This document shows, in pieces, positions 16,835 to 24,958 of a DNA stretch of 64,000 nucleotides. The notes beneath the pieces were generated by a model, which was not told the origin of the DNA, searched no databases, and saw only the letters and a program-made list of their open reading frames with translations. The stretch comes from Mesorhizobium silamurunense. GTDB lineage: Bacteria; Pseudomonadota; Alphaproteobacteria; Rhizobiales; Rhizobiaceae. The stretch spans positions 1-64,000 of the forward strand of contig NZ_JHQR01000012.1 of NCBI RefSeq assembly GCF_014843825.1, given 5' to 3'. A program made the position numbers and the translations under genes. Within the stretch, counting starts at the first letter, position 1; each line of letters starts with the position of its first letter.

Positions 16835-17692
16835 ATGGAGAAGTCGGCGCGCCCGATCTTTGGAGGCGATAAGCGAAAACACATCGTCAGCCAAGTTATG
16901 GAGATCATGGCGGACTGGCGGCTTAGTCCCTTCGAACACGAAGGGGCCTGTCGGACGGGACTCCGTTCTGCTTTGTGCCTTGAGGGCCATTCATGGCAGC
17001 GGGCGGACGACGAAGCCGCGTCGATCATCGAAACATGCTTGAAAGGTCACCGGCGCCCGACCTGGCTGCAGGGTCAACCTGAAGGCGCCGATCGGGAAAA
17101 TTGTCTTGGGTGCGGCAAACTAATCGACACGTCTGAGCGCCAATTGCGGCGGGTTTCCTACTGCTCCGACTTGTGCCGCATCGCAACCAAGATCCGTTGC
17201 GACGAAGCGGACCTATACACCGGCGCAAAGGTCACGATGAGGGCCTTCTATCTCCGCGGCAAGGAGCAACGCGGCAGGCGCGAATGCGGGACGTGCGGCG
17301 AGTGGTTCCGGCCGTCATCGGACGAAGTCAAGTATTGCTCTCAGCGCTGCGCTCAGCACGCGCGGCCCGATCGCATAGCGGAAAAGCTGTGTGCCGTCTG
17401 TTGCACTCCCTTTCGCCCATCGGATCGGCTTAAGGCTGGGAAATACTGTTCGAAGAGTTGTGCCGACAAAGGGAAAGCCAAGCGTCCAGAGCGGCGTTGT
17501 GACCACTGCAGCAAGGTCTATCGGCAGCGTCACTCCAATCACCTTTATTGCTCGCGCGAGTGCATTTCGGCTGCACTCCCGGCCCGCCAGTGCGCACATT
17601 GCGGGACGTTGTTTCGGCCGAGCTCTGGAACCCGAGCGATATACTGCACTGTGAGTTGCAGAAATGCGGCCAACTACCTGAAGGCCAAATGA
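16835..17692 (+). CDS. Cys-rich protein with five tandem zinc-ribbon-like modules
   Basis: The 285-residue product has an N-terminal helical domain (residues about 14-80; HIVSQVMEIMADWRLSPFEH, GHSWQRADDEAASIIETCL) followed by five repeats of C-x2-C-x(13-16)-YC-x3-C: Cys 90/93/110/114, 151/154/168/172, 186/189/205/209, 222/225/239/243 and 253/256/271/275. Three share FRPS between the pairs. This is the spacing of treble-clef or MYM-like zinc fingers, so it should bind about five zinc ions and perhaps nucleic acid. It occupies the position of missing tail genes, 9 bases after the head closure gene, and ends before a terminator. Function unknown. Confidence 0.85.
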   Translation: MEKSARPIFGGDKRKHIVSQVMEIMADWRLSPFEHEGACRTGLRSALCLEGHSWQRADDEAASIIETCLKGHRRPTWLQGQPEGADRENCLGCGKLIDTSERQLRRVSYCSDLCRIATKIRCDEADLYTGAKVTMRAFYLRGKEQRGRRECGTCGEWFRPSSDEVKYCSQRCAQHARPDRIAEKLCAVCCTPFRPSDRLKAGKYCSKSCADKGKAKRPERRCDHCSKVYRQRHSNHLYCSRECISAALPARQCAHCGTLFRPSSGTRAIYCTVSCRNAANYLKAK

Positions 17693-17700
17693 CCAATTTC

Positions 17701-17732
17701 AAGCCGCTGCCCTTCGGGCGGCGGCTTTTTCG
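17701..17732 (+). terminator. Intrinsic terminator
   Basis: AAGCCGCTGCCC and GGGCGGCGGCTT form a 12-pair stem (one T-G pair) around a stable TTCG loop, followed by TTTTTCGTTT. It closes the transcript of the head and zinc-ribbon genes, 8 bases after the stop. Confidence 0.85.
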
Positions 17733-17755
17733 TTTCTCTGAATAAGGGCTGGCTA

Positions 17756-17989
17756 ATGCCTCCTCTCGGCACAAAAGTTACAGTCGGGCATTATACTTTC
17801 CCGCCCGAGGCACCGCGCCCAAACAAGACGATCACGCGCCGAACCGGGCTTGTGACACCGGTTGCTCTGGGTCGCCCAAAGGCAGCGGTCATCGGAACCG
17901 GCCGTGTCGACGGCATCCCGGTTTATGGCCAGGCCAAAATAGTGACCACCACCACCAAGGAACTCGGATCGGGTCACAGTTCAATCTGA
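17756..17989 (+). pseudogene. N-terminal fragment of the tail-tip protein, separated by a frameshift
   Basis: The 77-codon frame ends GRPKAAVIGTGRVDGIPVYG then QAKIVTTTTKELGSGHSSI. In GTA/phage tail-tip proteins the motif P-I/V-Y-G-x-x-R/K, then T-T-T and a Gly/Ser-rich linker, directly precedes a conserved beta domain. That continuation is present in the -1 frame: from about 17971 it reads GSQFNLTYPEPTSVATIDVG and runs into the 18010-21108 frame. Adding one G to the GGG at 17971-17973 joins the two. It is either a mutation, a sequencing error, or programmed -1 slippage. Confidence 0.7.
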
Positions 17990-18009
17990 CCTATCCGGAG
18001 CCCACGTCT

Positions 18010-21000
18010 GTGGCAACGATCGATGTCGGCTATCTGCTCTGCAAGGATTACTTCCGCCGCGGCTATTCGCTGATCAGGCTCGAGGCCGATGGTGAAGTGG
18101 TCTTCGATGCTGAGAACGGTGCCATTCCGAAGGTTGCCTTCCGATTCTACAATGGGCTTCAGACGGCGGTAGACCCCATCGTCAGGCAGATCGTTGGACC
18201 GAACGCCGGCGCTCACCATGGCGATGTTCTCATCTTCCTGCCCGACTACCCGGCCGCTCAGGCACCGACCATTACCGCCGTCATCTCCAACGCTGCAACC
18301 GACGTCGGCGGCGTGACAGAAATCAGATGGACAGGAGAAGAGCCGGTCAATCTAAACAATACACCAAGGAGCACCTACGATCCGAATGACGGATTGATCT
18401 ATCAGGTTTTGACGACTGCCGAGATTCCCTCTCTGACGACATGCTACCTTTCAGTCTTGGACGTCGACACGGAAACAGAACTCTACCGCGTTCCGCTCGA
18501 AGACTCGTCCGCGTATGTCAACAATGCTGCTTTCATCGTAGCCCTTCGCGGCTCCGGTCATGTCGTCATTCGCCTGGCCGTGCCGGCTGAAACAACTTCT
18601 CCGTCGCGGGTCTACAACGCTTCGACGGGCCGCATCGTAGCGGAATGGCGCGAAGATACCGACGTGTCAGCTTACTGGATGATGAGCCAGCAATTTGAAG
18701 ATAAGTGGCTGCTGCTTGGTGCTGATGTTGACGGCAGCAGCGGTCTCGGAACCTTTATGGCGGTGATCGACATTGCGTCCGGCGCATTCGACGTCACGCG
18801 CAATGATGCACTAGGGTCCGTCTATTTCTCGCTTGGCCGACACTTGGCCGGCGCTGCGTCCTTCTTCGTGCATAGCAGCTCAACTTGCACCGAAGTCACC
18901 TACAATGGGGAGACGTGGTCGACGGCGCTCGCTTATTCGTCTGTCGGTATAGTTACTGGCATCCACTACGATCCGTTGACCGAATTTCTCCTCGTCCTCG
19001 AGCAACTCTCCGGCACGGAGAACGTCCAGCTTGTGACGCCTGACACCGGGGCGGTTGCTGACGCCTTTACCCTCTCACAGACGCTGTTCCCGTTGGTGGA
19101 CAACCTGTCAGGTGACAGGGCCTTCCCTAAACCAGGATTTGCGCTATTCCGATCGGCAACAGAAGAGCTCTGGTCTATCGATATCAGCAGTCACACGGCG
19201 ACGTTGCTTGACGATGTCTATGCGCAAACGGGCGTGAATGACGCAAGATTTGGTCTCTACGATCAAGCCCGCCTGTCCTACTTCATGGCAACTGGCGATA
19301 CGGTTTGGACGAAATACACATTGCCCGGCACGCAACCCGGAGAGATCACTCTTGAAAGCCATATCACCGACCTTCTGACCTGCCTTGGCCCTTACACAAT
19401 CGATCAGATCGAGTTTTCTGGATTTGAAGGTCTGTCGGATTGGGGAGACGTTATCGACAAGGACGGCGCGAACATTCAATCTCTGCTTCGGTCCTATCAG
19501 GATCCGCTCGGGTTCGTTTGGACCGACATCGGGAGCAAGATCGTCTTCCGCAAAACGCCGACTGACGGCTCGTTCGTGGTAGACGCGACGCTTGCCGATG
19601 ACGATCTCGTCTTCAAACGGAACGGCTCCGTCAACTCGGATGACGAAAGCGACCTGACTCAGATCTCAAAGGTGACGCTGGAATACACGTCCAAAGACGA
19701 CAACTACCAGCAACGCACCGTTTACGCGGATAGCTTTGACGAGATGTACGAGGTCACGCGCTCGACGAAGGAGATGAACTTCTCCACGTCTATGGTGTTG
19801 TCCGATGCCGACGCAGAGCGCCTCGTCCAGGAGATGCTCTTGAGGACGCAGGCGCAGGAGCGGACGCATCGCTTCTCCACCTTCTCCGATTTCACGCACC
19901 TTATCCCCGGTGATGTCGTCAGCGTCCCGTCCGGCAACGTCGCCTACACGGTCGAACTGACGAAGGTGAACGTTAGGGAAAACCTCCAGATCGATTTCGA
20001 GGCCAGGGGCTTTCAAACTGCGCTATCGGCCGATGTGGCGGCCGTAACCAACGCCGGTTTCTCCGGGATCTCAACGGTCACTGTGCTGTCGCAATACATC
20101 CATCTGGATATCCCACTGCTTCGCTATTCAGACGACGCAGCCGGCGCCGGGATCGTTCAATACGGCGTGGTCGCCTCGCGCGGACAAGCGAACTGGGGCG
20201 GCGGCACGCTCTACAGTGGAGACAACGCAAGCGAGCTCTCTGTTGAGTACGACCAGGCCGCGCACGGCGGTGTCATAGGCGTGTGTGTCGACGTTCTGGC
20301 CAATCCTTTCGATGCATTTGCGACCACGGATGACTCGACCGTCACCATCCGGAAAATCTCCGGTGACGCAACGCTGCTTGTCGACCGAACTGAGGACGAA
20401 GTTCTGGCCGGAAAGAACCTCGCATTCGTGGGCTCTGCGGGCCGCTGGGAGGGTGTAGGCTTCAAGACCGTCACCGACAACGGCGACGGCAGCTACACGC
20501 TCTCTGGCTTTGCCGTGAGGGGCTATCGCGGCACGGAAGTGTTCGCACCTCTCCACCAGGTTGGCGACCTTTTCGTAATGGTCAGCGCCGAATGGGTGGA
20601 GCCGGTTTTGCATGGGTCTGCCGACCTCAACAGGACCAAATTCTACAAGGCCGTGGGCTTTGGCCAAAGCCCGGCTGCATCGGTTGCTGTGGTCCACACG
20701 CTCCGGGGCGCGGCAGAGACGCCTTACGCCTGCGTGAACCTCAATGCGGCACTTGGAAGCCCAGACGGAATCGATCTGTCGTGGAACTACCGCTCCCGCC
20801 TCGCTGCCGGCCTCAACCCGGTAAACTTTGGCGAGGCATCACTTTCGTTCGAAATCGACATCATGGACGGGTCAACGGTTTTACGGACGCTGGAGAGCGC
20901 GGCCGGCGCCGTGCACTACGATGACGCAGACGTTCTCTCAGACTTCGGCGGCTATCCCGACGAACTCACCTTTGAAGTCTACATGATGGGCGCCTTTGGC

Positions 21001-21108
21001 CGCGGCTATAGAGCGCGGCGCCACGTCGTCTTCAACTACACGCCGACGTGGGACTCTGCCCGGGTCACCTTCGACAGCACCGTCAACACATTCGATCAGG
21101 AGCCGTAA
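18010..21108 (+). CDS. Phage tail-tip/host-specificity protein (GTA gp15/Phage-tail_3-like), main part
   Basis: The large tail protein that in siphophages and gene transfer agents sits at the tail tip. The 1032-residue frame (GTG at 18010) begins inside the conserved N-terminal domain (SLIRLEADGEVVFDAENG, FRFYNGLQTAVDPI). Residues about 150-430 carry repetitive beta-strands resembling a propeller. Residues about 470-680 contain the Phage-tail_3-like region (ISKVTLEYTSKDDNYQQRTV; AQERTHRFSTFSDFTHLIPG). The C-terminal part has fibronectin/beta-sandwich character. With the 17756-17989 fragment it makes one gene of about 1,115 codons. It is unusual beside a head module that lacks tube and tape measure genes. 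Confidence 0.8.
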   Translation: MATIDVGYLLCKDYFRRGYSLIRLEADGEVVFDAENGAIPKVAFRFYNGLQTAVDPIVRQIVGPNAGAHHGDVLIFLPDYPAAQAPTITAVISNAATDVGGVTEIRWTGEEPVNLNNTPRSTYDPNDGLIYQVLTTAEIPSLTTCYLSVLDVDTETELYRVPLEDSSAYVNNAAFIVALRGSGHVVIRLAVPAETTSPSRVYNASTGRIVAEWREDTDVSAYWMMSQQFEDKWLLLGADVDGSSGLGTFMAVIDIASGAFDVTRNDALGSVYFSLGRHLAGAASFFVHSSSTCTEVTYNGETWSTALAYSSVGIVTGIHYDPLTEFLLVLEQLSGTENVQLVTPDTGAVADAFTLSQTLFPLVDNLSGDRAFPKPGFALFRSATEELWSIDISSHTATLLDDVYAQTGVNDARFGLYDQARLSYFMATGDTVWTKYTLPGTQPGEITLESHITDLLTCLGPYTIDQIEFSGFEGLSDWGDVIDKDGANIQSLLRSYQDPLGFVWTDIGSKIVFRKTPTDGSFVVDATLADDDLVFKRNGSVNSDDESDLTQISKVTLEYTSKDDNYQQRTVYADSFDEMYEVTRSTKEMNFSTSMVLSDADAERLVQEMLLRTQAQERTHRFSTFSDFTHLIPGDVVSVPSGNVAYTVELTKVNVRENLQIDFEARGFQTALSADVAAVTNAGFSGISTVTVLSQYIHLDIPLLRYSDDAAGAGIVQYGVVASRGQANWGGGTLYSGDNASELSVEYDQAAHGGVIGVCVDVLANPFDAFATTDDSTVTIRKISGDATLLVDRTEDEVLAGKNLAFVGSAGRWEGVGFKTVTDNGDGSYTLSGFAVRGYRGTEVFAPLHQVGDLFVMVSAEWVEPVLHGSADLNRTKFYKAVGFGQSPAASVAVVHTLRGAAETPYACVNLNAALGSPDGIDLSWNYRSRLAAGLNPVNFGEASLSFEIDIMDGSTVLRTLESAAGAVHYDDADVLSDFGGYPDELTFEVYMMGAFGRGYRARRHVVFNYTPTWDSARVTFDSTVNTFDQEP

Positions 21109-21537
21109 ATGGGACAGCAAACCATCAACCTTGGATCTTCAGGGAATGACGGAACCGGCGATGACATCCGCGCCGGCGGCTACAAGATCAATGACATGTT
21201 CACTGAGCTTTATTCGCAGTTCGGCATGGTCCCTCCAAACGCGCAAACTGGCACCACCTACACGCTTGACTTGGCGGACACAGGCGGGGGCATAACGCTC
21301 GACAATGCGTCCCCGATCGCCCTGACGATCCCGGCGCATGCTGATGTCGCGTTGCCTGTCGGTGCTGTCATCAGCGTTGCAGGGATCGGCGTCGGCGCTG
21401 TCACGGTGACCGGCGACACGGGCGTTTCAGTAAACGGCTCGAGCGGCGGAAGTGTCGTTTTAGACGGCTCATGGGTGCCGGCGACTCTGTGGCAATACGA
21501 TACCGATATGTGGATGGCCTTCGGCAGGTTCGCATGA
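21109..21537 (+). CDS. Tail fibre-associated structural protein
   Basis: The 142-residue product begins MGQQTINLGSSGNDGTGDDI then RAGGYKINDMFTELY; the motif G-x-x-x-N-D-G-T-G-D-x-x-R-x-x-x-x-K-I-N-x-x-F is a recurrent N-terminal anchor of phage tail fibre and tail-associated proteins. The remainder is a Gly/Thr/Val-rich beta structure. The ATG lies immediately after the tail-tip stop codon and the stop overlaps the next start as ATGA, so all three are translated together. Probable role is attachment of a fibre or receptor-binding module. Confidence 0.7.
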   Translation: MGQQTINLGSSGNDGTGDDIRAGGYKINDMFTELYSQFGMVPPNAQTGTTYTLDLADTGGGITLDNASPIALTIPAHADVALPVGAVISVAGIGVGAVTVTGDTGVSVNGSSGGSVVLDGSWVPATLWQYDTDMWMAFGRFA

Positions 21538-22223
21538 CTTTCCCTTTTGGCGTTATCTCATCGCAAGCCGCTTCCGGTGGCGGCGGCGGCTCGCTGCCAC
21601 CTGGCGCGACGGCATTTCTCGATTTCGTCAACGGCTTTTACTATGCCGGCGGATCGACAGCGGCGGTTGTCGATCTACTCGGCGGCGGCTTCGATGCTGG
21701 GGCGATCTCCGGCTACGGCATGCGGATCACGCCATCAAACGGCAACGCGCCAAAGGCGATCGGCGATTTCCTTTCTGATCTGGCCACAGGGTTGGCCGCC
21801 GGCTGCACGATCCTATTCGACATCAGTTCGGCCATCGATCCGTCTGGCTTCCTGATGTTCATGGCGGATGGCGCCAACCTTGATGTCGCAAGCGAGGCCA
21901 TCATTGCCGCTGCCCTTGGCAATCTCAGTGATTATTGGGATATACTCATTGACGATGGCGTGACCGGGGCTGGTGCTCATAAGATTGCCATGACCCTGGC
22001 CCGCAATGTCGGTGGCGGTAACTATGAATATGCCTTGTGCCATGACGGCAACACCGCAATTACGCAGACCGTGAACTACCTGACCCATCTGGCGTCTGTC
22101 GACACCGTCCTATTCGGTCATGACGGCGTCGGAACCGGCAACTCGCTTAACGACATCTATATCCGCTCGATGACGCTCTACCCAGCAAAACTGCCCGCCG
22201 ATCTGTCGACGCTGAGCGCGTAG
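21534..22223 (+). CDS. Putative receptor-binding/lectin-like tail protein
   Basis: The 229-residue product starts MTFPFGVISSQAASGGGGGS, a flexible Gly linker, followed by a beta-rich domain with ATAFLDFVNGFYYAGG, RITPSNGNAPKAIGDFLS, GCTILFDISSAIDPSGFLMF and VDTVLFGHDGVGTGNSLND. This resembles concanavalin-like phage adhesion domains (a laminin-G/lectin jelly roll) common at the end of tail operons. The start at 21534 is chosen for the ATGA overlap with the preceding gene; a longer frame from 21471 lies within that gene. Assignment is by structure-like pattern only. Confidence 0.65.
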   Translation: MTFPFGVISSQAASGGGGGSLPPGATAFLDFVNGFYYAGGSTAAVVDLLGGGFDAGAISGYGMRITPSNGNAPKAIGDFLSDLATGLAAGCTILFDISSAIDPSGFLMFMADGANLDVASEAIIAAALGNLSDYWDILIDDGVTGAGAHKIAMTLARNVGGGNYEYALCHDGNTAITQTVNYLTHLASVDTVLFGHDGVGTGNSLNDIYIRSMTLYPAKLPADLSTLSA

Positions 22224-22252
22224 GCCCTTTCCTTTTTGTGTGATTCCTGGTC

Positions 22253-22468
22253 TCAGCAGCCGAGATACTGCCGGATTACCGCTAGATCTATCTTGCCAGT
22301 TCTCCCAGATTTGTGAGTCAACACATCCCAGTGACCCGTGTCATCCAATCGCAGGGCTACTCGAACGCGATCTTCCGGGTTGGGGCATCTGTCTTTGATC
22401 AGGTTATTGACTGCGGTCGCTCCACCTAGATTCCAAGCGTCAATGTAGTCGTCTTCCCAGTCTCGCAT
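22253..22468 (-). CDS. Small hypothetical protein
   Basis: The 71-residue product starts MRDWEDDYIDAWNLGGATAV and continues with NLIKDRCPNPEDRVRVALRL and DDTGHWDVLTHKSGRTG. A GGGG run just before the ATG gives a possible ribosome-binding site. It is encoded opposite to the structural genes, 29 bases after the end of the adhesion-like gene, and would need its own promoter in the structured region upstream. No family is recognised. Confidence 0.5.
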   Translation of the reverse strand: MRDWEDDYIDAWNLGGATAVNNLIKDRCPNPEDRVRVALRLDDTGHWDVLTHKSGRTGKIDLAVIRQYLGC

Positions 22469-22570
22469 TGCATGATTCCCCTAGCTGCCCTGATCACCGA
22501 ATTTTAGATCACAACATTTGTAGCGACTAACGTTGCGCGGAAGTGAAATTCACGCCAATGTTGCCTCTGC

Positions 22571-22676
22571 AGCACCCAACGGGAGATGGGTGCTAGCCAT
22601 CTCCCGCCGGCGGGTGCGCCTACTGGTACGCAGGGTTTGCGGAACGCGTCTCTTGTCAGGGGACACCGCAAACCCT
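22571..22676. ncRNA. Candidate structured RNA with competing hairpins
   Basis: Within the 334-base gap 22469-22802, GGGAGATGG (22581-22589) pairs perfectly with CCATCTCCC (22597-22605). AGCACCC (22571-22577) can instead pair with GGGTGCT (22588-22594), which excludes the first stem. AGGGTTTGCGG (22632-22642) pairs perfectly with CCGCAAACCCT (22666-22676). Three such features in 106 bases suggest a folded RNA or regulatory leader for the minus-strand gene at 22253-22468. Nothing else is seen in the gap. Confidence 0.4.
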
Positions 22677-22802
22677 AGCCAGCACCCTCCAATCTACAGG
22701 CAACAAGCGTCCCACGCCCGCTGTGGGCTGGCTTTTCCCACAAGGTTTTTGTTCCCTGTCCGTTCTGCCGTGATTAGACGCTCACCCGGCGGACCTGAAG
22801 TC

Positions 22803-23216
22803 TCAGCGCATGTAGTTTCCGTCGACGACCGCGCCGAGCTTTTCATTGAGACTTCCCTTGATGAGCGCCACGCCCTTTCCACTCGCGTCTGCCACACTGC
22901 AATAGGCTGCGATGGCAATGCTCACTTGTCCCTTATTACCAGCCGCGGCCCACTTTTCCGTCCAGACATGCACCGCAACTGAGTGGTCGTCTACTCGGTT
23001 GATGGTGTCGATAGTGCTTTGCCAAGAGGCAAGAATCTTCTGTGGGTCGAGTGACTTGCAACCGGTCGCGACCTCCTGATTGACGGAGGCCGCCAACCCG
23101 GACTTTTCGCCAGAATTAAACAGCTTCGGAAAAAACAGATAGGCCACGATTAGACCGGCGGCCGCCAAATACTTATATCTTTCCAAGAGTTTCCTCCCCC
23201 TTCGCCCAAACTTCAT
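22803..23216 (-). CDS. Membrane-anchored hypothetical protein
   Basis: The 137-residue product begins MKFGRRGRKLLERYKYLAAA, a positively charged cytoplasmic end, followed by one membrane helix (about residues 16-32, LAAAGLIVAYLFFPKLF). A periplasmic domain with two cysteines follows (VATGCKSLDPQKIL; AIAAYCSVADASGKG), which could form a disulfide. I chose this start over one 14 codons upstream because the basic-helix arrangement then begins at residue 1. A gene of this form in a prophage could act in superinfection exclusion, but nothing proves it. Confidence 0.55.
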   Translation of the reverse strand: MKFGRRGRKLLERYKYLAAAGLIVAYLFFPKLFNSGEKSGLAASVNQEVATGCKSLDPQKILASWQSTIDTINRVDDHSVAVHVWTEKWAAAGNKGQVSIAIAAYCSVADASGKGVALIKGSLNEKLGAVVDGNYMR

Positions 23217-23415
23217 CTTGCTGTAGCAAAATGACGGCGTCAAATGGCGTCGGAACAAGGCAGCGGGTTTTTTGCGGCCTTATAATGTGAAATGCAAATC
23301 GCAGATTAAATATAAGTCACTGATTTCCCTGTGGGGCGACACCGCTACCAAGGTGGCAGCAAGATAAAATATGCAAAATCCACTCTATCGAATTATTACT
23401 GGTAAAAAGTCACAG

Positions 23416-23496
23416 TTATCCACTTGACTGGATATGGCAATTAGAGCCATGATTCTGAGGTTCGCAGCGGGGGCTTGCGGACACAAGCTCCCCGCT
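23416..23496. promoter_or_regulatory. DnaA-box-like site and strong hairpin upstream of the regulatory genes
   Basis: TTATCCACT at 23416-23424 matches a DnaA box (TTATNCACA) at all but the last base. A near-perfect stem of about 12 pairs (AGCGGGGGCTTG with CAAGCTCCCCGCT, one bulge) spans 23466-23496, 33 bases before the next gene. The surrounding 23260-23460 DNA is AT-rich compared with the element. This is the only AT-rich non-coding stretch with such features, so it is the best candidate for a replication origin or early control region. Confidence 0.35.
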
Positions 23497-23528
23497 ACTT
23501 GTCAACAAAAGCTACAAGGGAGCTTCTA

Positions 23529-23720
23529 ATGACCGATTGCCTTAATACCACAATTCCCCAGGCCTCGCCAATGGAACGCATGGCGGCATCCGCCAAGGAA
23601 TACATGGCAGCGCTTGACGAGTATGTCTCAGCCAAGGGGCTCAAGCCGATCTGGTACAGCCTGGCCGACGATACAGATTTTAATTTCGGCATTCTCTGCC
23701 GCCTCGAGCCAAAGCCATGA
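23529..23720 (+). CDS. Small hypothetical protein, start of the early gene cluster
   Basis: The 63-residue product starts MTDCLNTTIPQASPMERMAA, with a helical middle (SAKEYMAALDEYVSAKGL) and an acidic segment WYSLADDTDFNFGILC. AAGGGAGCTTCTA before the ATG is a clear ribosome-binding site and decides the start. The stop overlaps the next gene by 4 bases (ATGA). No family is recognised. Confidence 0.65.
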   Translation: MTDCLNTTIPQASPMERMAASAKEYMAALDEYVSAKGLKPIWYSLADDTDFNFGILCRLEPKP

Positions 23721-24329
23721 AGCTCGTATTATCGGAAGATGCCGGCGATCCCGAGCGGGAATTCCGCACGGCAATCCTGAGAGAGCGGCGAGACGCGATT
23801 GCTGCCGGCAAGGCCTTTGCTGCGGCCTGCATAAGTGGCGACGTCGCCGGCTTCTACGCTGCGGTCGATCAGATCAATGAAACAACAGTCGACGGCTGGC
23901 GCCATGCTGCCATCGGTGTTTCACGGCTTCGCAATGTCGCCTCAGGCATCCGGGAAGCATTCTTGTCGGTCTGGATCGAGCACAAGCACTTGCCGCTCGA
24001 CGTTGGCCATGGCGGGAGCGCTGCGCATTCTGATGCCTCCAGCCTACCGGGGGGAGCCAATCCGGCTCTATCGTGGCGCCAGCGCAAGGGAACGCCGCTC
24101 CGCCTCATACGGCTTTTCGTGGAGCACAGATCGCACCACGGCCCGCAGTTTTGGCGAGCACTGGCAACGCAGCGCTAACGGTGGTGTTCTGCTCGAAACA
24201 ATCGCGCCCGCACAAGCCATCCTGCTCGTGCGAGAGGTCGAAGGCTACTACGACGAGGGCGAAGTCGTCGTTGATCCGTATGGCCTTGGACCCGTCAAGC
24301 TGGTCGAGCGCTTGCCGTCGACTCGCTGA
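23717..24329 (+). pseudogene. Frameshifted gene with ADP-ribosyltransferase-like C-terminal domain
   Basis: The first part (frame from 23717) is coherent to about 24007: MKLVLSEDAGDPEREFRTAI, then an alpha-helical domain ending EAFLSVWIEHKHLPLDVG. The continuation is in another frame: MAGALRILMPPAYRGEPIRL, YRGASARERR, SYGFSWSTDRTTARSFGEHW, and YYDEGEVVVDPYGLGPVKLV to the stop at 24329. One extra base near 24008 would explain the break. The second part has R (LYRGA), S-x-S/T (SWSTD) and E-x-E (EGEVVV) in the order of R-S-E mono-ADP-ribosyltransferases. Function is inferred. Confidence 0.6.
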
Positions 24330-24359
24330 TTCTTCGGCCGCCAATCGTGGCGTTTGGCC

Positions 24360-24385
24360 AAGCCGCCCTTCGGGGCGGCTTTTTC
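24360..24385 (+). terminator. Intrinsic terminator
   Basis: AGCCGCCC pairs with GGGCGGCT around TTCG (about 24361-24380) and is followed by TTTTCTTG. It ends the transcript of 23529-24329. The remaining bases to 24560 are AT-rich (about 24400-24500) and hold no supported gene; they probably contain the promoter of the AlpA gene. Confidence 0.85.
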
Positions 24386-24560
24386 TTGCCCTGTACAGCG
24401 TATATTACAGAGATTTAATAAATCAACGAATAACACCTGAAAACATTGAAGCCTTGGGGTGTACCAAAAATTCCGTAAACAGCTAAGATTCCGGTGCATT
24501 GTAGACAGAGCGATTTTTGGCCTTATTACACATTGCTGCGCAACAAAAGGCAGCAAAACA

Positions 24561-24752
24561 ATGCAAATTCTCTCCATCAAAGAAACCGCCAAACGTGTCG
24601 GGATTTGCCGGTCGACACTCTTGAAATTGACGCGGGATGGCAAATTTCCTCGCCTCGTCCAGATCACCCTGAAACGAAAAGGCTTCGTCGACTCGGAAAT
24701 TGATGCGTGGATCAACGCCCGCATTGCCGAGCGAGACGCGGAGGCGGCGTGA
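24561..24752 (+). CDS. AlpA-family transcriptional regulator/excisionase
   Basis: A small MerR-like DNA-binding protein of the kind that turns on integrase or satellite genes. The 63-residue product, MQILSIKETAKRVGICRSTL then LKLTRDGKFPRLVQITLKRKGF and DSEIDAWINARIAERD, has the full AlpA pattern: HTH, F-P-x-x-V/I, and W at the C-terminal wing. An upstream in-frame start at 24459 is less likely because it gives a non-homologous leader. AlpA is a hallmark of P4-like and PICI-type satellites as well as many prophages. It overlaps the next gene by one base. Confidence 0.88.
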   Translation: MQILSIKETAKRVGICRSTLLKLTRDGKFPRLVQITLKRKGFVDSEIDAWINARIAERDAEAA

Positions 24753-24958
24753 TGTCCGGCGCCGACGAACTCAGCCGCCTTCGGCAACAGGCCGATGATG
24801 CGCAAGTCCGGCTCGATAGCCTGTTGCGCCAGCGCGAGGACGCACAGGAAGGCCGCGGACTGGCGCCCAAGCCAGAGGAGATCGACAAGGCCCGCGACCG
24901 TCTGGAGGCCGCTGAGGCATTGTTGCGGGCGCATGAGCGCATGGCGGCTCGCGCATGA
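24752..24958 (+). CDS. Small coiled-coil hypothetical protein
   Basis: The 68-residue product is almost entirely charged helix: SRLRQQADDAQVRLDSLLRQ, then DKARDRLEAAEALLRAHERM, with heptad-like leucines. The start at 24752 shares its A with the AlpA stop (TGATG). The end overlaps the next gene by 4 bases. It probably forms a dimeric coiled coil; no family is recognised. Confidence 0.6.
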   Translation: MSGADELSRLRQQADDAQVRLDSLLRQREDAQEGRGLAPKPEEIDKARDRLEAAEALLRAHERMAARA

